The notes beneath the pieces were generated by a model. It was not told the DNA's origin. It did not search any database and worked only from the letters and a program-made list of their open reading frames with translations. Positions 1 through 12,089 of a stretch of 64,000 nucleotides of DNA are shown one piece after another; within the stretch, counting starts at the first letter, position 1, and every line of letters begins with the position of its first letter. Where the stretch lies: positions 62,001-126,000 of the forward strand of contig JASANC010003278.1 of the NCBI GenBank assembly GCA_030248135.1, read 5' to 3'. The translations under genes and the position numbers were made by a program. The stretch comes from Theristus sp. LFF4_11 (lineage: Eukaryota > Nematoda > Chromadorea > Monhysterida > Xyalidae).

Positions 1-270
1 TAACGCGCTGATTGGTTGAATCGTGTTAGTCCAACCAATGTTTGTGAAGCCCGTTTTTGTCGGACACACAGAAAAATCTGCACCGCTCAGTTTTGTGTCA
101 GAAAATTCAATTGGGAATTCAATTCATTAGTCCATTTGGGAAATTGCTTGTTTGCCGCGACAAAATTCCACGGCACTAAGATTGATGACAAACTTTTTTC
201 AAATTATTTTTTCAACCAATGAACCTTAATTCGAAAACTCAGCCAATCAATTCAAGTCACAAGTTTTCAG

Positions 271-3200
271 GAATGCGCAAGTCCTACGGTGTTTTATCGG
301 ACAGAAGCGACTCTCAAACAAACGCAGCAGTCGCACTGACCTCCAAAGAGCGTCAGGTCAACAGCGCACGGTCACAGTGGGACCAGCCACAGTCGTACAG
401 CTGGGCATGGTCACAAACGGACTCTAGTTCGTGTCCTTGGACACCGCCAAAGGATCATGATGGAGCGGATGTCAAACATTGGTTAGTTTTTTGAAAAATA
501 ATTTATGAAGCCAAAAAAAAATTTCTCACATGCGCTGTTTACCTCGGTGGCACCGTTTTCACCTGCCGGTGGCCGGCTTCAAGTTCTAAACTCGTGTGTG
601 ACCTTTGTGCGAGCCTTTGTGTCTGGGCTGGGGTAGGGTTAGGGGCTTTGAAAAAATTTTTTTATTTTTTTTCGTTTGAAAAAAATTTGGATTTTTTTAA
701 ATTTAAAAAAAATTGAAAAATTTTTTTTCTATGTTCTGAAAATTATGGCATAATTTTTTGAAAGTTCAAACCAAATTTTCTTCCCAACTTCTTTGTATGC
801 ATAGGTACATGTCATTATTTGGTCGTTTTGACCGACGTACTCCATGTTTTTTGATTTGGATGACTTTTAGGGTCAATTTTTAGCGTTGAAATGACTTAAA
901 CTGAATTGAAATTTTGTTTCAGAAATCGTTTTGTTGCAACTTAGAACATGTTTTTCAGTCGGTAGGCCATGAGATGAACATGATATCTTGTTGATTGGCG
1001 TATGTTATAGGTCTACAATGGAGTTGTACTCAGCTCGACGAGACGCTTCGAACGAACCTAACTTGTAAAAAAAATTTTTTTACTTTTTTAATTTAAAAAA
1101 ATCCGGATTTTTCCCCATAACCCTAGTCTGGGCTCCCTCAAACGTAATCACAATGACGTGAACTGATCCGCTCAGTTTGTTTTGATGGTTGTTCGCTTGA
1201 TCGATTATACTTTACTAACAGAGAATTTCACCACTCAGCTTCGCTCAGCGTTCGCTTTTCAATAAGGTGAAAGTTGTAAGTGTGTGTCAAACTTTCAGGT
1301 TCAGCAATCCGATCGAAGATTGTGTGCGCATCCGCGGAAACTTGTACCCGATGCAATGGTGGGACGTCGGCTGCTGGGAGAAGTACAAGTATTTCTGCGA
1401 GTTTATTGGTGATTTTTTGGAAACATTATAGTGGGTTGTTTTTACTTGCTTCTTTATATTTTTTCATCAAGCAAGATTACGAACCGAAAATCGAAAAAGA
1501 GAATCGAAAATAGTTTTGTCAATTTTCACTGTGACGACGTTTTTGTCAGTGAAGTTCAGACAGCATTTTTTAATATTTGGTGATTCTTTCCTCATGAAAT
1601 TAACTGACCACATAACTCGGTCCATAATCGTACAAGGTTTAGCAACGAAAAAAATATGAGATTTCTACTCTCAGAAACGACAACAACCGCGGAATCGTGT
1701 GAGCCAAACGGTTTGTTTGTCGACCAAATGTGCTACACCCACAGCGGCCCACTGTTGATGACACACGAAGCTGCACAGCTTGATTGCATCAGTCGCAATG
1801 CAACCTTGGCTTGGGTTGGTGATGGTGAATTTGAGTTTTTTATGCTGCTAATCTCTAATCGTAGATGTGTTTTATGCTGCTAATGTTCAATAGTCGATGT
1901 TTCATGCTGCTATGTTATGTCCGAAGTTGGATGCGTTTTATGCTGATAATGTCCGATGTTACACAGGTGTTTCATGATATTGTTGTCTGCTTGTCTGCAG
2001 TCTTCAGATTTGGGACGGGTGGGTTAGTACATTTGAACTGTGTAGCAAAGCAACTTGTAGATATTTGCTTTCAAAACTAGTTGCTGACCTGTTTTTGCTT
2101 TCATAATTTGAATAAAACGCACAGATCGGCAGTGAATGTGCCCGAAAACGATTGCGAGAATGGTCATTGGGACGGGGGTTCTACGGTCGTTTCTGGGTGG
2201 CTGGTGCTGGCGGTAACACAACTGCAGGAACGAGCGGAGGTCAAATTGGAGACATTTGTAAAAGCACCGTACGAGAGACGGTATGACTAAGTATTTATTA
2301 TGCAATGGGAAGAATAGGTGAAAAAATTTTCTTTAATTAGAATGTGTTAAACCGAACTGAATTCAGCACAAATTTACCGCGAAACTTATTTCTCTCCTTG
2401 AAACTCAGGCGACATCTATTCCAAAACACCTGCAGGCAGATCTGAAACGGACTTTTTTTATTTTTTCACACAGCACACTCCATCGGCAATGTGGTTGTTT
2501 AACCCATCGAACGGTAAACTGGAGCACCCTGTGAACATTTACGAACTGGCACCATTTCTGTGCATGGAGCGCGACTGTGGCACCGAGAATCAGCAACCGG
2601 AAAACCGGTGCAAAAATGATGGTGCATGCGTGCGGTCGACTGATGGCGTGGCGCATTGTTGCTGTATGCCAGGTTTGGCGCAGGTTTTCAGTTTCCAGTG
2701 TTGTGTGCCACTCGCTGATTGATTAATAGTGCATTGTGCACACTGCTTAGTGCAAAATTTTAATCCGGTAATCAATGGAAGGAATTTTAAAATTTGTTGA
2801 GCGCACAAATTGCATAACATTCTCTCAAGATTCTGATTCAAGCGGATTGAAGCTTGATTGAATCTTCAGTATTTCACGCTTTTCATCGAACCATGACGAA
2901 TGCAGCCATACAGCAGTTTAACGAGTGTGGCTGATCAAACTGAAACACCAAAATAAATTTCCGCTGATGCTCAGGCTTCAAAGGCATTGACTGCGGCACA
3001 GCTGCACCGACCACAACGACAACGCCAAACGTCTCCGAAACGACGACGACAACAACAACAACAACTACACCAGAATACAATCCCTGTGACAGCGCACCAT
3101 GCGAAAACGGTGCGTTCTGCAATTCGACGGATGTTGGAATCGACGGAAACTTCACCTGTCACTGCGCCGCAGGCTACACAGGAGCGCTGTGCAATAGTGA

Positions 3201-6200
3201 AATGGACGAGTGTGCTTCTGCGCCGTGTTACAATGGTATTTTTCCAAATTTTGAAACGTTTTATTGTGAGATTGATGAAAATTTTGTGCAAAACAAGAGC
3301 AGTGAGTAAGATAACAACAGAACAACAGAATAATACAATACCGGTGTCACGTGAGAACTTCTCCTTCCCACAACTTCCATGAGTTATCTCCAGTGCATTC
3401 GTGCAATGAGTTCAGTCGCAAAATGCAGCCAATAGAAGCTTATCGGTTGCATAACGAGTGCGTTAACTATACGTGACCAATATGTAATGCTTCGATCAGA
3501 TCATCTATTTCCATGAATAAGAATTTTCCAGGCGGTCAGTGTCTCGACTTTTTCAATTTGTACGCCTGCGTCTGCCTGGACGGCTTTCGAGGTAAACGAT
3601 GCGAGCAAGATGTTGACGAGTGTGCGTCGCAGCCGTGTGGCAATGGTGAAATCGATGTTTCGAAATCGTCTTTATTCAGATGACAACACAATTTTTCAAA
3701 ATTTCATTCAAAGCAAACAAAATGAAACTACTGTGTTGTCTAATAGGGCGGCTACTAAAATTGCATTCACGTGTTATGAACATGGTTAACGCGTTTTTTT
3801 GTTGCCTTTTAGTTGTCACATTAGCAGTCAGTATATTAGGCCCGTTTTTTCTGAATATTCGAAAGCCCTCCAGATAATCCCTTTCACACGCTTTTCAGGC
3901 GGTCAATGCAACAATCTCCTGAACTCTTGGTCATGTTCTTGTCACCCCGGTTGGCAGGGCAAAACTTGCACGAAGAAAGTTGAAGCTTGTCAGTCAAATC
4001 CGTGCATCAACCGAGGCAACTGCACGAATGACAAGGGCGCGTTCAAATGCAAATGCGTGGCAGCGTTCGGTGGTGCGCGATGTGAGGTTTGTGTTGGAGA
4101 TTCCGCTCTACACGTGGCTTCGGTTACCTTGGTTAGAAACAGGGTTTGTATCAAATCAACTAAATTTCTTTATCTTACTCTGTTGTCGCCCAGGAACCGC
4201 TAACCTCATGCACGTTCGAAATGATGGAACGACGCGGCGAACGAATCGCGAACATGGCCCAGCAAACGACGACCAGTTTAGTCGTGATCATTGCAATGCT
4301 ATCCTTAGTTATCATCTACCTCCTCTTACGCGACTTTTCCTACGAGCGCGTCTTGCACATGTGTCAAGAGATCGCGCTGCTCGTCGCGCACATCTTTATA
4401 ATCTTCTTTCGCACCCCCTATCTGTTTGATTCGGCGGCGTTCTGCGACGTCAACACGGCCACTGATCCCGTGAAACTGTCGCCGGTGATGTGCAACGTGC
4501 AGGCGCTGATGTTTCATCTGGTGTTCTTAATGTTGTTCACGTTGTTGGCTGTGGAGAGCGTGCACAATTATGTCGTCTATACTTATGTGCTTTGGAAGGT
4601 GAGCGCTTTGATTGGCTGCAGTGGAAGCAGCCGTACTAGGATAAGAATGTAATTTTTTTGCAAAATTTAATAGCCTGAGCCCAAGAACCACAGTCGGATC
4701 GACCTTGCTTATCAGCCGAAATGGTTGCCGGTAGCTCCAACAATTTGTTTAACTGCATGTTTGTTTAGCATTAGACTCTCTTGTTTTAAAGTTTAAACGC
4801 AGTAGTTCCGCAGAGATGCAAGATTTACAGTTGGAATTCACTTTTTTACTATGTTCAGGGACGATTGATGTCAATCCGTCGTCTGCTCCTACTCTGTCTT
4901 GTGTTCACGATTGGCATCGTGCTGTACACCTCAATTCGTCACTTTCCAACTTACGGCAACGAGCGAACATGCTGGCTGGCTATGAACGCAACGAACTTCT
5001 ACCTTCAAGTGTTTCCTGCTGCTTTTCTTTGCGCGTTAGCGTTGGTCTGCTCGGAAGCGCTTGGCATCGACGAATGGCCAAAGATACCGTACGTCGATCA
5101 GGCACGCCGATTCACGGCGGCGGCGAACGCGAAAGGTTCGGTGCTTGTTGGGTTGGGTGAAAGGTTGGGATTGGTTTCTGGTGCTTGTTTCAGGTTACGT
5201 TCATTTTGGATATGCTAGAAGAACAAAAACACAACCCCTAAAAGCGCAAGTTTACAAACACCAAGAAGCAAAGAGAGTAAAATGCAACAGTGCAACATTT
5301 TTCCCAGTGTCTGCACCGTTCTAAAGCGCTTGCCTTTGTTGATACGTTTGCTTTGCTGAGTTTTCAAAATACTTTCGTTTCGTTTGTTGGAAATTTTCCC
5401 AAGCATTTTTACGCCAAGGTTTCAGAATTTCTCAATTCTTTTTTTTCCCATGCAAAATCGGGGGAAAAAATTTGCTTGAATTCCAGGAGGACTGATCATA
5501 CCGCTGTTGGCGTTCTTCGCCTGGATCATCGGCGCAATGGCGGTCGACTACGAATCGGTCACCCTCTACACACTTGCTTTCTTTGTCAACATCGGTCTCA
5601 TCTCGATGATCGTCTTCTTCCACACTATCGGCAACTATCGAGCGCGCACCATTCTGATCTTAGTCTTCTGGGCAATGCCGAAACAGTTGCTCGGCTCCGT
5701 CCGCGATTGCTGCTGTCGACAGAAGGAAAAACTGTGCACGCGAAAAGTGGTGAAACGAAAGAAAATGGTGCAGTTGATGGAGAATGATGAGCGTGAAACC
5801 TCGAATCAAGGCCAAACAGAAAAATGGAAACAGAAACTTCTCGCCTGCTTTTATCGGTGTTGTTGTCAAGCTGGGGATATGACATTAGCAGACGACGAAG
5901 AGTGGGTGATTGAAGAGGAAAACGCCGAGAATGCGGTGAAAACTAGACCGAAAGCCAGGCGAAAAAGCGTCTGGCGTCAGCTGAAAGAACAGATTGAGCC
6001 AACAGAGCCAGTGGACAAAATGAAAGACATGGCCGCCGCCGTCGCCATGGAAGAGTCGCGAGAAAACGCGCGAAAAACTCAACAACTTCGAGACAAGATC
6101 AAAAAGAAATCGACTCGAAAGCCGCTGTTCAAGATGCTGAAATTGAAGAACCACATGAAAGGGAAGAGTTTAGCAAAACCAAACCAACGACGTCGAAAAA

Positions 6201-6880
6201 TCACGGAACACTCCGTTGTCGAAGAGAAAACAAAGTTGAAAAACAAACGAAACAACTCAGTCGTGTCCGTTGAGGTTGTCACAGAGATTGGCGACGACGA
6301 CGACGATAACAAGTGGAATACCGATCGCAAACGATCGTACGAACGCTTTGAATTAGGGCCAGAAAACGAAAGCAAAAATAATCAACAAGACACAGAACTA
6401 GAAACTCCAAAGCAAAACGCAGAAGAAACTGCGAATGAAAACAATAACACATCATCAACGGCCACCAATCGATCACCCCCGTCAACAAAAACCAATTCTG
6501 TAATGAAACCAAAGAACAAAAAAACCAAAAACAAAGCTGTCCAACAAATCAAACGACGACACTCGGTTGTTATGACGAACATGACTCTAGAAAACACAAA
6601 GAATCAAAATGACAATCACAAACAAAAACGGAGAAATTCACTGCCTCAAAGATTTGCGAAACGAGAACGACAACAAAACGACATTCAATTGTCACACTTG
6701 CAAAATTTTGCCGTTCGAGGGCAAGAATTTTTGGCCGTTTTACAAGGCTCTGTCACGCCTCGACAAACAGGACCGATGACAACGACGTCGACACTGGATT
6801 TTCGGAGACTGAACAAACGTGCTCCGACGAAAATAAACACGAATCATACTTCTATCAGGCAACCACCGTGGAGACCGTAA
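271..6880 (+). CDS. CTLD-EGF-7TM receptor, 5'-partial, 11 exons in window
   Basis: Exons I read: 271-481, 1299-1408, 1675-1814, 2125-2280, 2474-2672, 2975-3235, 3532-3645, 3899-4086, 4194-4598, 4859-5135, 5487-6880. All phases close, giving 1,151 codons with the stop. In order: the C-terminal half of a CTLD (DCVRI, then [12 protein letters not shown]), a full but degenerate CTLD ([23 protein letters not shown]) with no EPN/QPD calcium motif, an EGF module, a Thr-rich linker, four more EGF modules (two begin DECAS), a linker of about 30 residues, then seven hydrophobic helices. The CW in the second extracellular loop ([14 protein letters not shown]) is typical of secretin/adhesion receptors. 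I see no GAIN domain or GPS cleavage site. The last exon adds a roughly 400-residue basic Lys/Arg/Asn/Gln-rich tail. The 5' end lies outside the window. Role inferred: a membrane receptor with a lectin/EGF ectodomain; ligand unknown. Confidence 0.85.
629..1125. mobile_element. hAT-like nonautonomous element, copy A
   Basis: It lies in the first intron seen of the receptor gene. One end carries TAGGGTTAGGGG and the other CCATAACCCTA. The 8-bp sequence GTCTGGGC flanks both sides (621-628 and 1126-1133). Eight-base target duplications with TAGGG-type termini are characteristic of hAT transposons. The body is AT-rich with no ORF. It matches the outer parts of the copy at 14696-15728 closely. Confidence 0.75.
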
Positions 6881-7013
6881 CTCGTGACGACTAATTTTGT
6901 GCTTTTTATTTGCATTCATTTGGCTGAAGTCGAGAAACTTTACTTACCACGTTGCAACATGGACAATGTAAAGCCGACTCTTATCGTGTGTTTTTTTTCG
7001 ATCACCCTCTATT

Positions 7014-7400
7014 TAGCGTTTGAATTTCCAAGATTTACATGGTGAAAATGTACACATGGTGTTTTTATCGCATGGTGTTTTCACACACCATGGTTTTTTT
7101 TGGATTCACCATGTGAAGTACTTGTCTGAAGACAGAGCAAACAACATACGCAGACGGACCACTTTGTGTACGCACATACCATATACGATGGTACAACAAC
7201 ACCACGTGTGTGCGGGTTTAGCAACTGGTGCAGCATTATTGTGTTATAACAACCGAATGCGTTGTTATAATGGCGAATATTAAAAAACCATGGTGTATAA
7301 AAACACCATGAGATAACAAAACCATGTGTATATTTTAACCACCAAAATCCTGGAAACTGAAAAGCTAAATAAACCATGGTGTAAAAAAACACCATGATTT
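7014..7400. repeat. Palindromic CCATGGTG-rich repeat
   Basis: Two arms at about 7014-7095 and 7285-7400 are reverse complements. Each is full of CCATGGTG and ACACCATGG palindromes separated by T or A runs. The motif returns at 10870-10990, so pieces of this family flank both sides of the tandem array. It is probably a decayed foldback or MITE. No coding capacity. The rest of 6881-7013 and 7401-7800 shows nothing I recognise. Confidence 0.6.
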
Positions 7401-7810
7401 TTTAAATGGCTGTATTCGACGTTTAAAGGCTGCCAGCAGTGAGATTTAGCACTAAAATAAAAAAACGGCATTGATTTATGATCGTCAACTCCAGAAAAGC
7501 GAATGACACTTCCTTTTTTGTTTTTTTAAGAGCCATGTATATGGGCGTCGAAGGGCTGGTTAACTGTTTTTTTCCTGCACGTGGTTTGGATGAAAAGTCA
7601 GAAAGCCGGCGACGGAGTTTGGCTTCCATTAGTTCCATCCATTTTCACGTGGAGAAATCGGTTGAGCGCAGCGCCGGCAGAGTCGCGTGTTCAAAAATTT
7701 TTTGCCGTTGATGCTGCGTGTGGAAATAAACGCTGAACATTGAACATTTTTTTGAAAATAACTGAGCCGAAAAACTTTCTCAGATAGATATATTCTAAAA
7801 AAATTTTTTG

Positions 7811-7845
7811 GGGGGGGCCCCCCCCCCCCCCCAGCCCCCCTCCCC
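7811..7845. repeat. G-run/C-run hairpin
   Basis: A run of G is followed immediately by a long run of C broken only by AG and T. The two runs are self-complementary. It sits exactly at the left edge of the tandem array. Confidence 0.7.
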
Positions 7846-7856
7846 TAGAACAACTA

Positions 7857-10757
7857 TGTCGCCTAGATCACGATTTCCTTGGCCGATTTCGACGATCGAT
7901 AGCTCAATCAACTCAGCAGAGCATCCGGAACACGCTAATGTGTCGTTTATGATTAGTTTTTGTTTCATTCAACAATGGTTCGTGTGCAATAAAAAATATG
8001 AAAAAACACACAACACCAATTTATGGTGGTGTGTGATTTTTTCGATTTTCAGAAAACCGCCGAAACAAACCACAAACGACATATCACCGTGTTCCTGGTG
8101 CTCTGCTGAGTTGATTGAGCCATCGATCGCCGAAATCGGTCCAGCACAGCGCCGGCAGAGTCGCGTGACAGGTCGGCGCACAAGACACATGACGTGGAAC
8201 GCACGTATTGCCAACATAAAACGTCGCCCAGATCACGATTTCCTCGGCCGATTTCGACGATCGACGGCTCAATCAACTCAGCAGAGCATCCGGAACACGA
8301 TGATGTGTCGTTTGTAGTAAGTTTTTGTTTTACTGAACATTGGTTGATGTGCAATAAAAAATTTGTGAAAAAACACAAAACACCAATTTATTGGGATTTG
8401 TGAGTTTTTCGATTTTCAGAAAACCGCCGAAACAAACCACAAACGACATATCACCGTGTTCCTGGTGCTCTGCTGAGTTGATTGAGCCATCGATCGCCGA
8501 AATCGGTCCAGCACAGCGCCGGCAGAGTCGCGTGACAGGTCGGCGCACAAGACACATGACGTGGAACGCACGTATTGCCAACATATAACGTCGCCCAGAT
8601 TACGATTTCCTCGGCCGATTTCGACGATCGACGGCTCAATCAACTCAGCAGAGCACCCGGAACACGATGATGTGTCGTTTGTGGTAAGTTTTTGTTTTAC
8701 TGAACATTGGTTGATGTGCAATAAAAATTTTGTGAAAAAACACAAAACACCAATTTATTGGGATTTGTGAGTTTTTTCGATTTTCAGAAAACCGCCGAAA
8801 CAAACCACAAACAACACATCATCGTGTTCCTGATGCTCTGCTGAGTTGATTGAGCCATCGATCGTCGAAATCGGTCGAGCACAGCGCCGGCAGAGTCGCG
8901 TGACAGGTCGGCGCACAAGACACATGACGTGAAACGCACGTATTGCCAACACATAACGTCGCCCAGATCACGATTTCCTCGGCCGATTTCGACGATCGAC
9001 GGCTCAATCAACTCAGCAGAGCATCCGGAACACGATGATGTGTCGTTTGTAGTAAGTTTTTGTTTTACTGAACATTGGTTGATGTGCAATAAAAATTTTG
9101 TGAAAAAACACAAAACACCAATTTATTGGGATTTGTGAGTTTTTCGATTTTCAGAAAACCGCCGAAACAAACCACAAACGACATATCACCGTGTTCCTGG
9201 TGCTCTGCTGAGTTGATTGAGCCATCGATCGCCGAAATCGGTCCAGCACAGCGCCGGCAGAGTCGCGTGACAGGTCGGCGCACAAGACACATGACGTGGA
9301 ACGCACGTATTGCCAACATATAACGTCGCCCAGATTACGATTTCCTCGGCCGATTTCGACGATCGACGGCTCAATCAACTCAGCAGAGCACCCGGAACAC
9401 GATGATGTGTCGTTTGTAGTAAGTTTTTGTTTCATTCAACAATGGTTCGTGTGCAATAAAAATTTTGTGAAAAAACACAAAACACCAATTTATTGGGATT
9501 TGTGAGTTTTTCGATTTTCAGAAAACCGCCGAAACAAACCACAAACGACATATCACCGTGTTCCTGGTGCTCTGCTGAGTTGATTGAGCCATCGATCGTC
9601 GAAATCGGCCGAGCACAGCGCCGGCAGAGTCGCGTGACAGGTCGGCGCACAAGACACATGACGTGGAACGCACGTATTGCCAACATATAACGTCGCCCAG
9701 ATTACGATTTCCTCGGCCGATTTCGACGATCGACGGCTCAATCAACTCAGCAGAGCATCCGGAACACGATGATGTGTCGTTTGTGGTTAGTTTTTGTTTC
9801 TCAACATGGTTGGTGTGCAATAAAAATTTTGCGAAAAAACACAAATCACCAATATATTGGTGTTTTGTGTTTTTTTTCAAAATTTTTATTGCACATCAAC
9901 CAATGTTCAGCGAAACAAAACCTACCACAAACGACACATCATCGTGTTCCGGATGCTCTGCTGAGTTGATTGAGCCGTCGATCGTCGAAAACGGCCGAGG
10001 AAAACGTGATCTGGGCGATCGTTGATATGTTGGGCAATACGTGCGTTGCACGTAATGTGTCTTGTGCGCCGACCTGTCACGCGACTCTGCCGGCGCTGTG
10101 CTCGACCGATTTTGAGATCGATGGCTCAATCAACTCAGCAGAGCATCAGGAACACGATGATGTGTCGTTTGTGGTTTGTTTCGGCGGTTTTCTAAAAAAT
10201 CGAAAAAATCACACACCACCATAAATTGGTGTTGTGTGTTTTTTCATAAATTTTTTATTGCACACGAACCATTGTTGAATGAAACAAAAACTAACCATAA
10301 ACGACACATCATCGTGTTCCGGGTGCTCTGCTGAGTTGATTGAGCCGTCGATCGTCGAAATCGGCCGAGGAAATCGTGATCTGGGCGACGTTATGTGTTG
10401 GCAATACGTGCGTTTCACGTCATGTGTCTTGTGCGCCGACCTGTCACGCGACTCTGCCGGCGCTGTGCTCGACCGATTTCGACGATCGATGGCTCAATCA
10501 ACTCAGCAGAGCATCAGGAACACGATGAGGTGTCGTTTGTGGTTTGTTTCGGAGGTTTTCTGAAAATCGATAAAATCACACACCACCATAAATTGGTTTT
10601 GTGTGTTTTTTCATAAATTTTTCATTGCACACGAGACAATGTTGAATAAAACAAAAACCAACCACAAATAACACATGGTCGTGTTTCGGATGCTCTGCTG
10701 AATTGATTAAGCCGTCGATCGTCGAAATCGGCTGAGGAAATCGTGATCTGGGCGACC
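7857..10757. repeat. ~367-bp tandem array with an orientation switch
   Basis: Head-to-tail monomers start near 7857, 8221, 8588, 8955, 9323 and 9690, giving a period of about 367 bp and high identity. Near 9860-9880 the orientation reverses, and the copies from there to 10757 are reverse complements of the earlier ones. Each monomer is itself an inverted repeat: the left half with CGGCCGATTTCGACGATCGA pairs with a right half containing its near complement. Short repeated reading frames on both strands follow from the monomer identity and have no recognisable protein content, so I do not call genes here. Confidence 0.85.
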
Positions 10758-10869
10758 TGACCAATTCAACGATGACAACCACATTCATTTGTGGTCATTT
10801 CAATTTGTTTTCATCAAATCTGATTCAATTTTCGCCCACATATGTCGTTTCCATGTGATTTTCAGTAGA

Positions 10870-10990
10870 ATTAATAATTGTGGTGTTTTTATGTGCATGG
10901 TGTTTTTAGCATTTCCCATTTTGAAAAATACCATGGTGTTTTTATACACATGGTTTTTATATCGCATGGTGTTTTTTTACACCATGGTGT
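10870..10990. repeat. Palindromic CCATGGTG-rich repeat, right flank
   Basis: Repeated GCATGGTGTTTTT and ACACCATGGTG motifs, the same family as the element at 7014-7400 on the other side of the array. Confidence 0.5.
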
Positions 10991-11112
10991 TTTTTTACGC
11001 AACGTTATAATGTCTTCAGACCAGTACTTTATCCAACTTTTGTTGTAATTTTGTAAAATTGATATACAAAAAACCTGTTATATGTTGGATTTGTTGATAT
11101 GTAATCGAGCTA

Positions 11113-11878
11113 CAGTCTATCACGCTAATATATGCAACTCGCTGATTGGTCGGCTCCTCACGCTCCGCACCCTGGGAACGGGATTCAGAAAAGATCATGT
11201 TTTTTTGTTGTTCAGCGGTTTGTTTTTATTGTTTTCATGCCGAAAAAACATTCTAAATAAAAAACTACCAAATTCCAAAAATTTGCATTGGTCACAATGT
11301 CAAAAAAATGTCTTTTTTGGTTGATTGACTGCGACGACGTCGTCTATGGTTTTTGGTTTAGTTTTTGCCTTTAGGCATGAAAAGAGCGTGCCGCCGCTGG
11401 CCGCTACTGTGTGTCCGACCGAAGCACAGAGAAGAAGAACGCAGCAGGTGACAGTATTTATTGACAATGTGAACAATCTTTGAACAACAATGAATGGACA
11501 TGGCGCACCCAATGAATCAATTGTTAAAAGCGGGATGAAAACCGTCGAAATCGTTGGAAGCAAGCTTTGTTATTTTGTTTGTTTGTTTTAAATTTGTTTT
11601 GAACACGCAGCAGCGGCCAGCGGTACGTTTGAAAGCAAAAATTCTCGACGACGTCGTCGCCGTCAATCAACCAAAAAAACTTCAGTTTACTAATTTTTTA
11701 CCAATTCAAACGTTTGGAATTTTGTAGTTTTTGATTTAGAATTTTTTCGGCATGAAAAAAAATGAAAACAAACCGCTGAACAACAAAAAAACATGATATT
11801 TTCTGAATCACGTTCCCAGGGTGCGGAGCGTGAGGAGCCGACCAATCAGCGAGTTGCATATATTAGCGTGATAGACTG
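11113..11878. mobile_element. 766-bp TIR transposon, TA-flanked
   Basis: The ends read CAGTCTATCACGCTAATATA and its reverse complement, and each is bordered by TA (11111-11112 and 11879-11880). The inverted repeats run about 170 bp inward with few mismatches, down to a GACGACGTCGTC palindrome. The centre has no transposase ORF. TA target sites and a CAGT start fit a nonautonomous Tc1/mariner-like element. The sequence after it, to 12089, is AT-rich and holds only the presumed 5' region of the SWIM gene. Confidence 0.7.
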
Positions 11879-12089
11879 TAGTTGGAAGGAAATAATCGAA
11901 TAAGAAATTGCAGACTGTTTTCATGATTTACAAAAAAATCTACACCACCAAACCCCAATCGATTCCTCGAAATAAAAATAAATAAATAAAAATAGAAATA
12001 AATCGAAATTTAATCAAATTCATCATCAAATACATTTCTTTCAAAGCAAAGCAAGCTGAAGAACAGAACAACACAAAGCTAAAAAAGCC

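Noticed and set aside
633..1125. Interstitial telomere repeat (TAGGGTTAGGG)
   Set aside because: Only one to two repeat units occur at each end, in inverted orientation with 8-bp target duplications, so they are transposon termini.
5507..6597. Minus-strand open frames opposite the receptor tail
   Set aside because: Shadows of the large plus-strand exon, whose frame is fixed by the upstream 7TM exons.
7808..10616. Many 60-120 codon open frames repeated on both strands
   Set aside because: They repeat with the 367-bp monomer, occur equally in several frames and strands, and contain no family motif.
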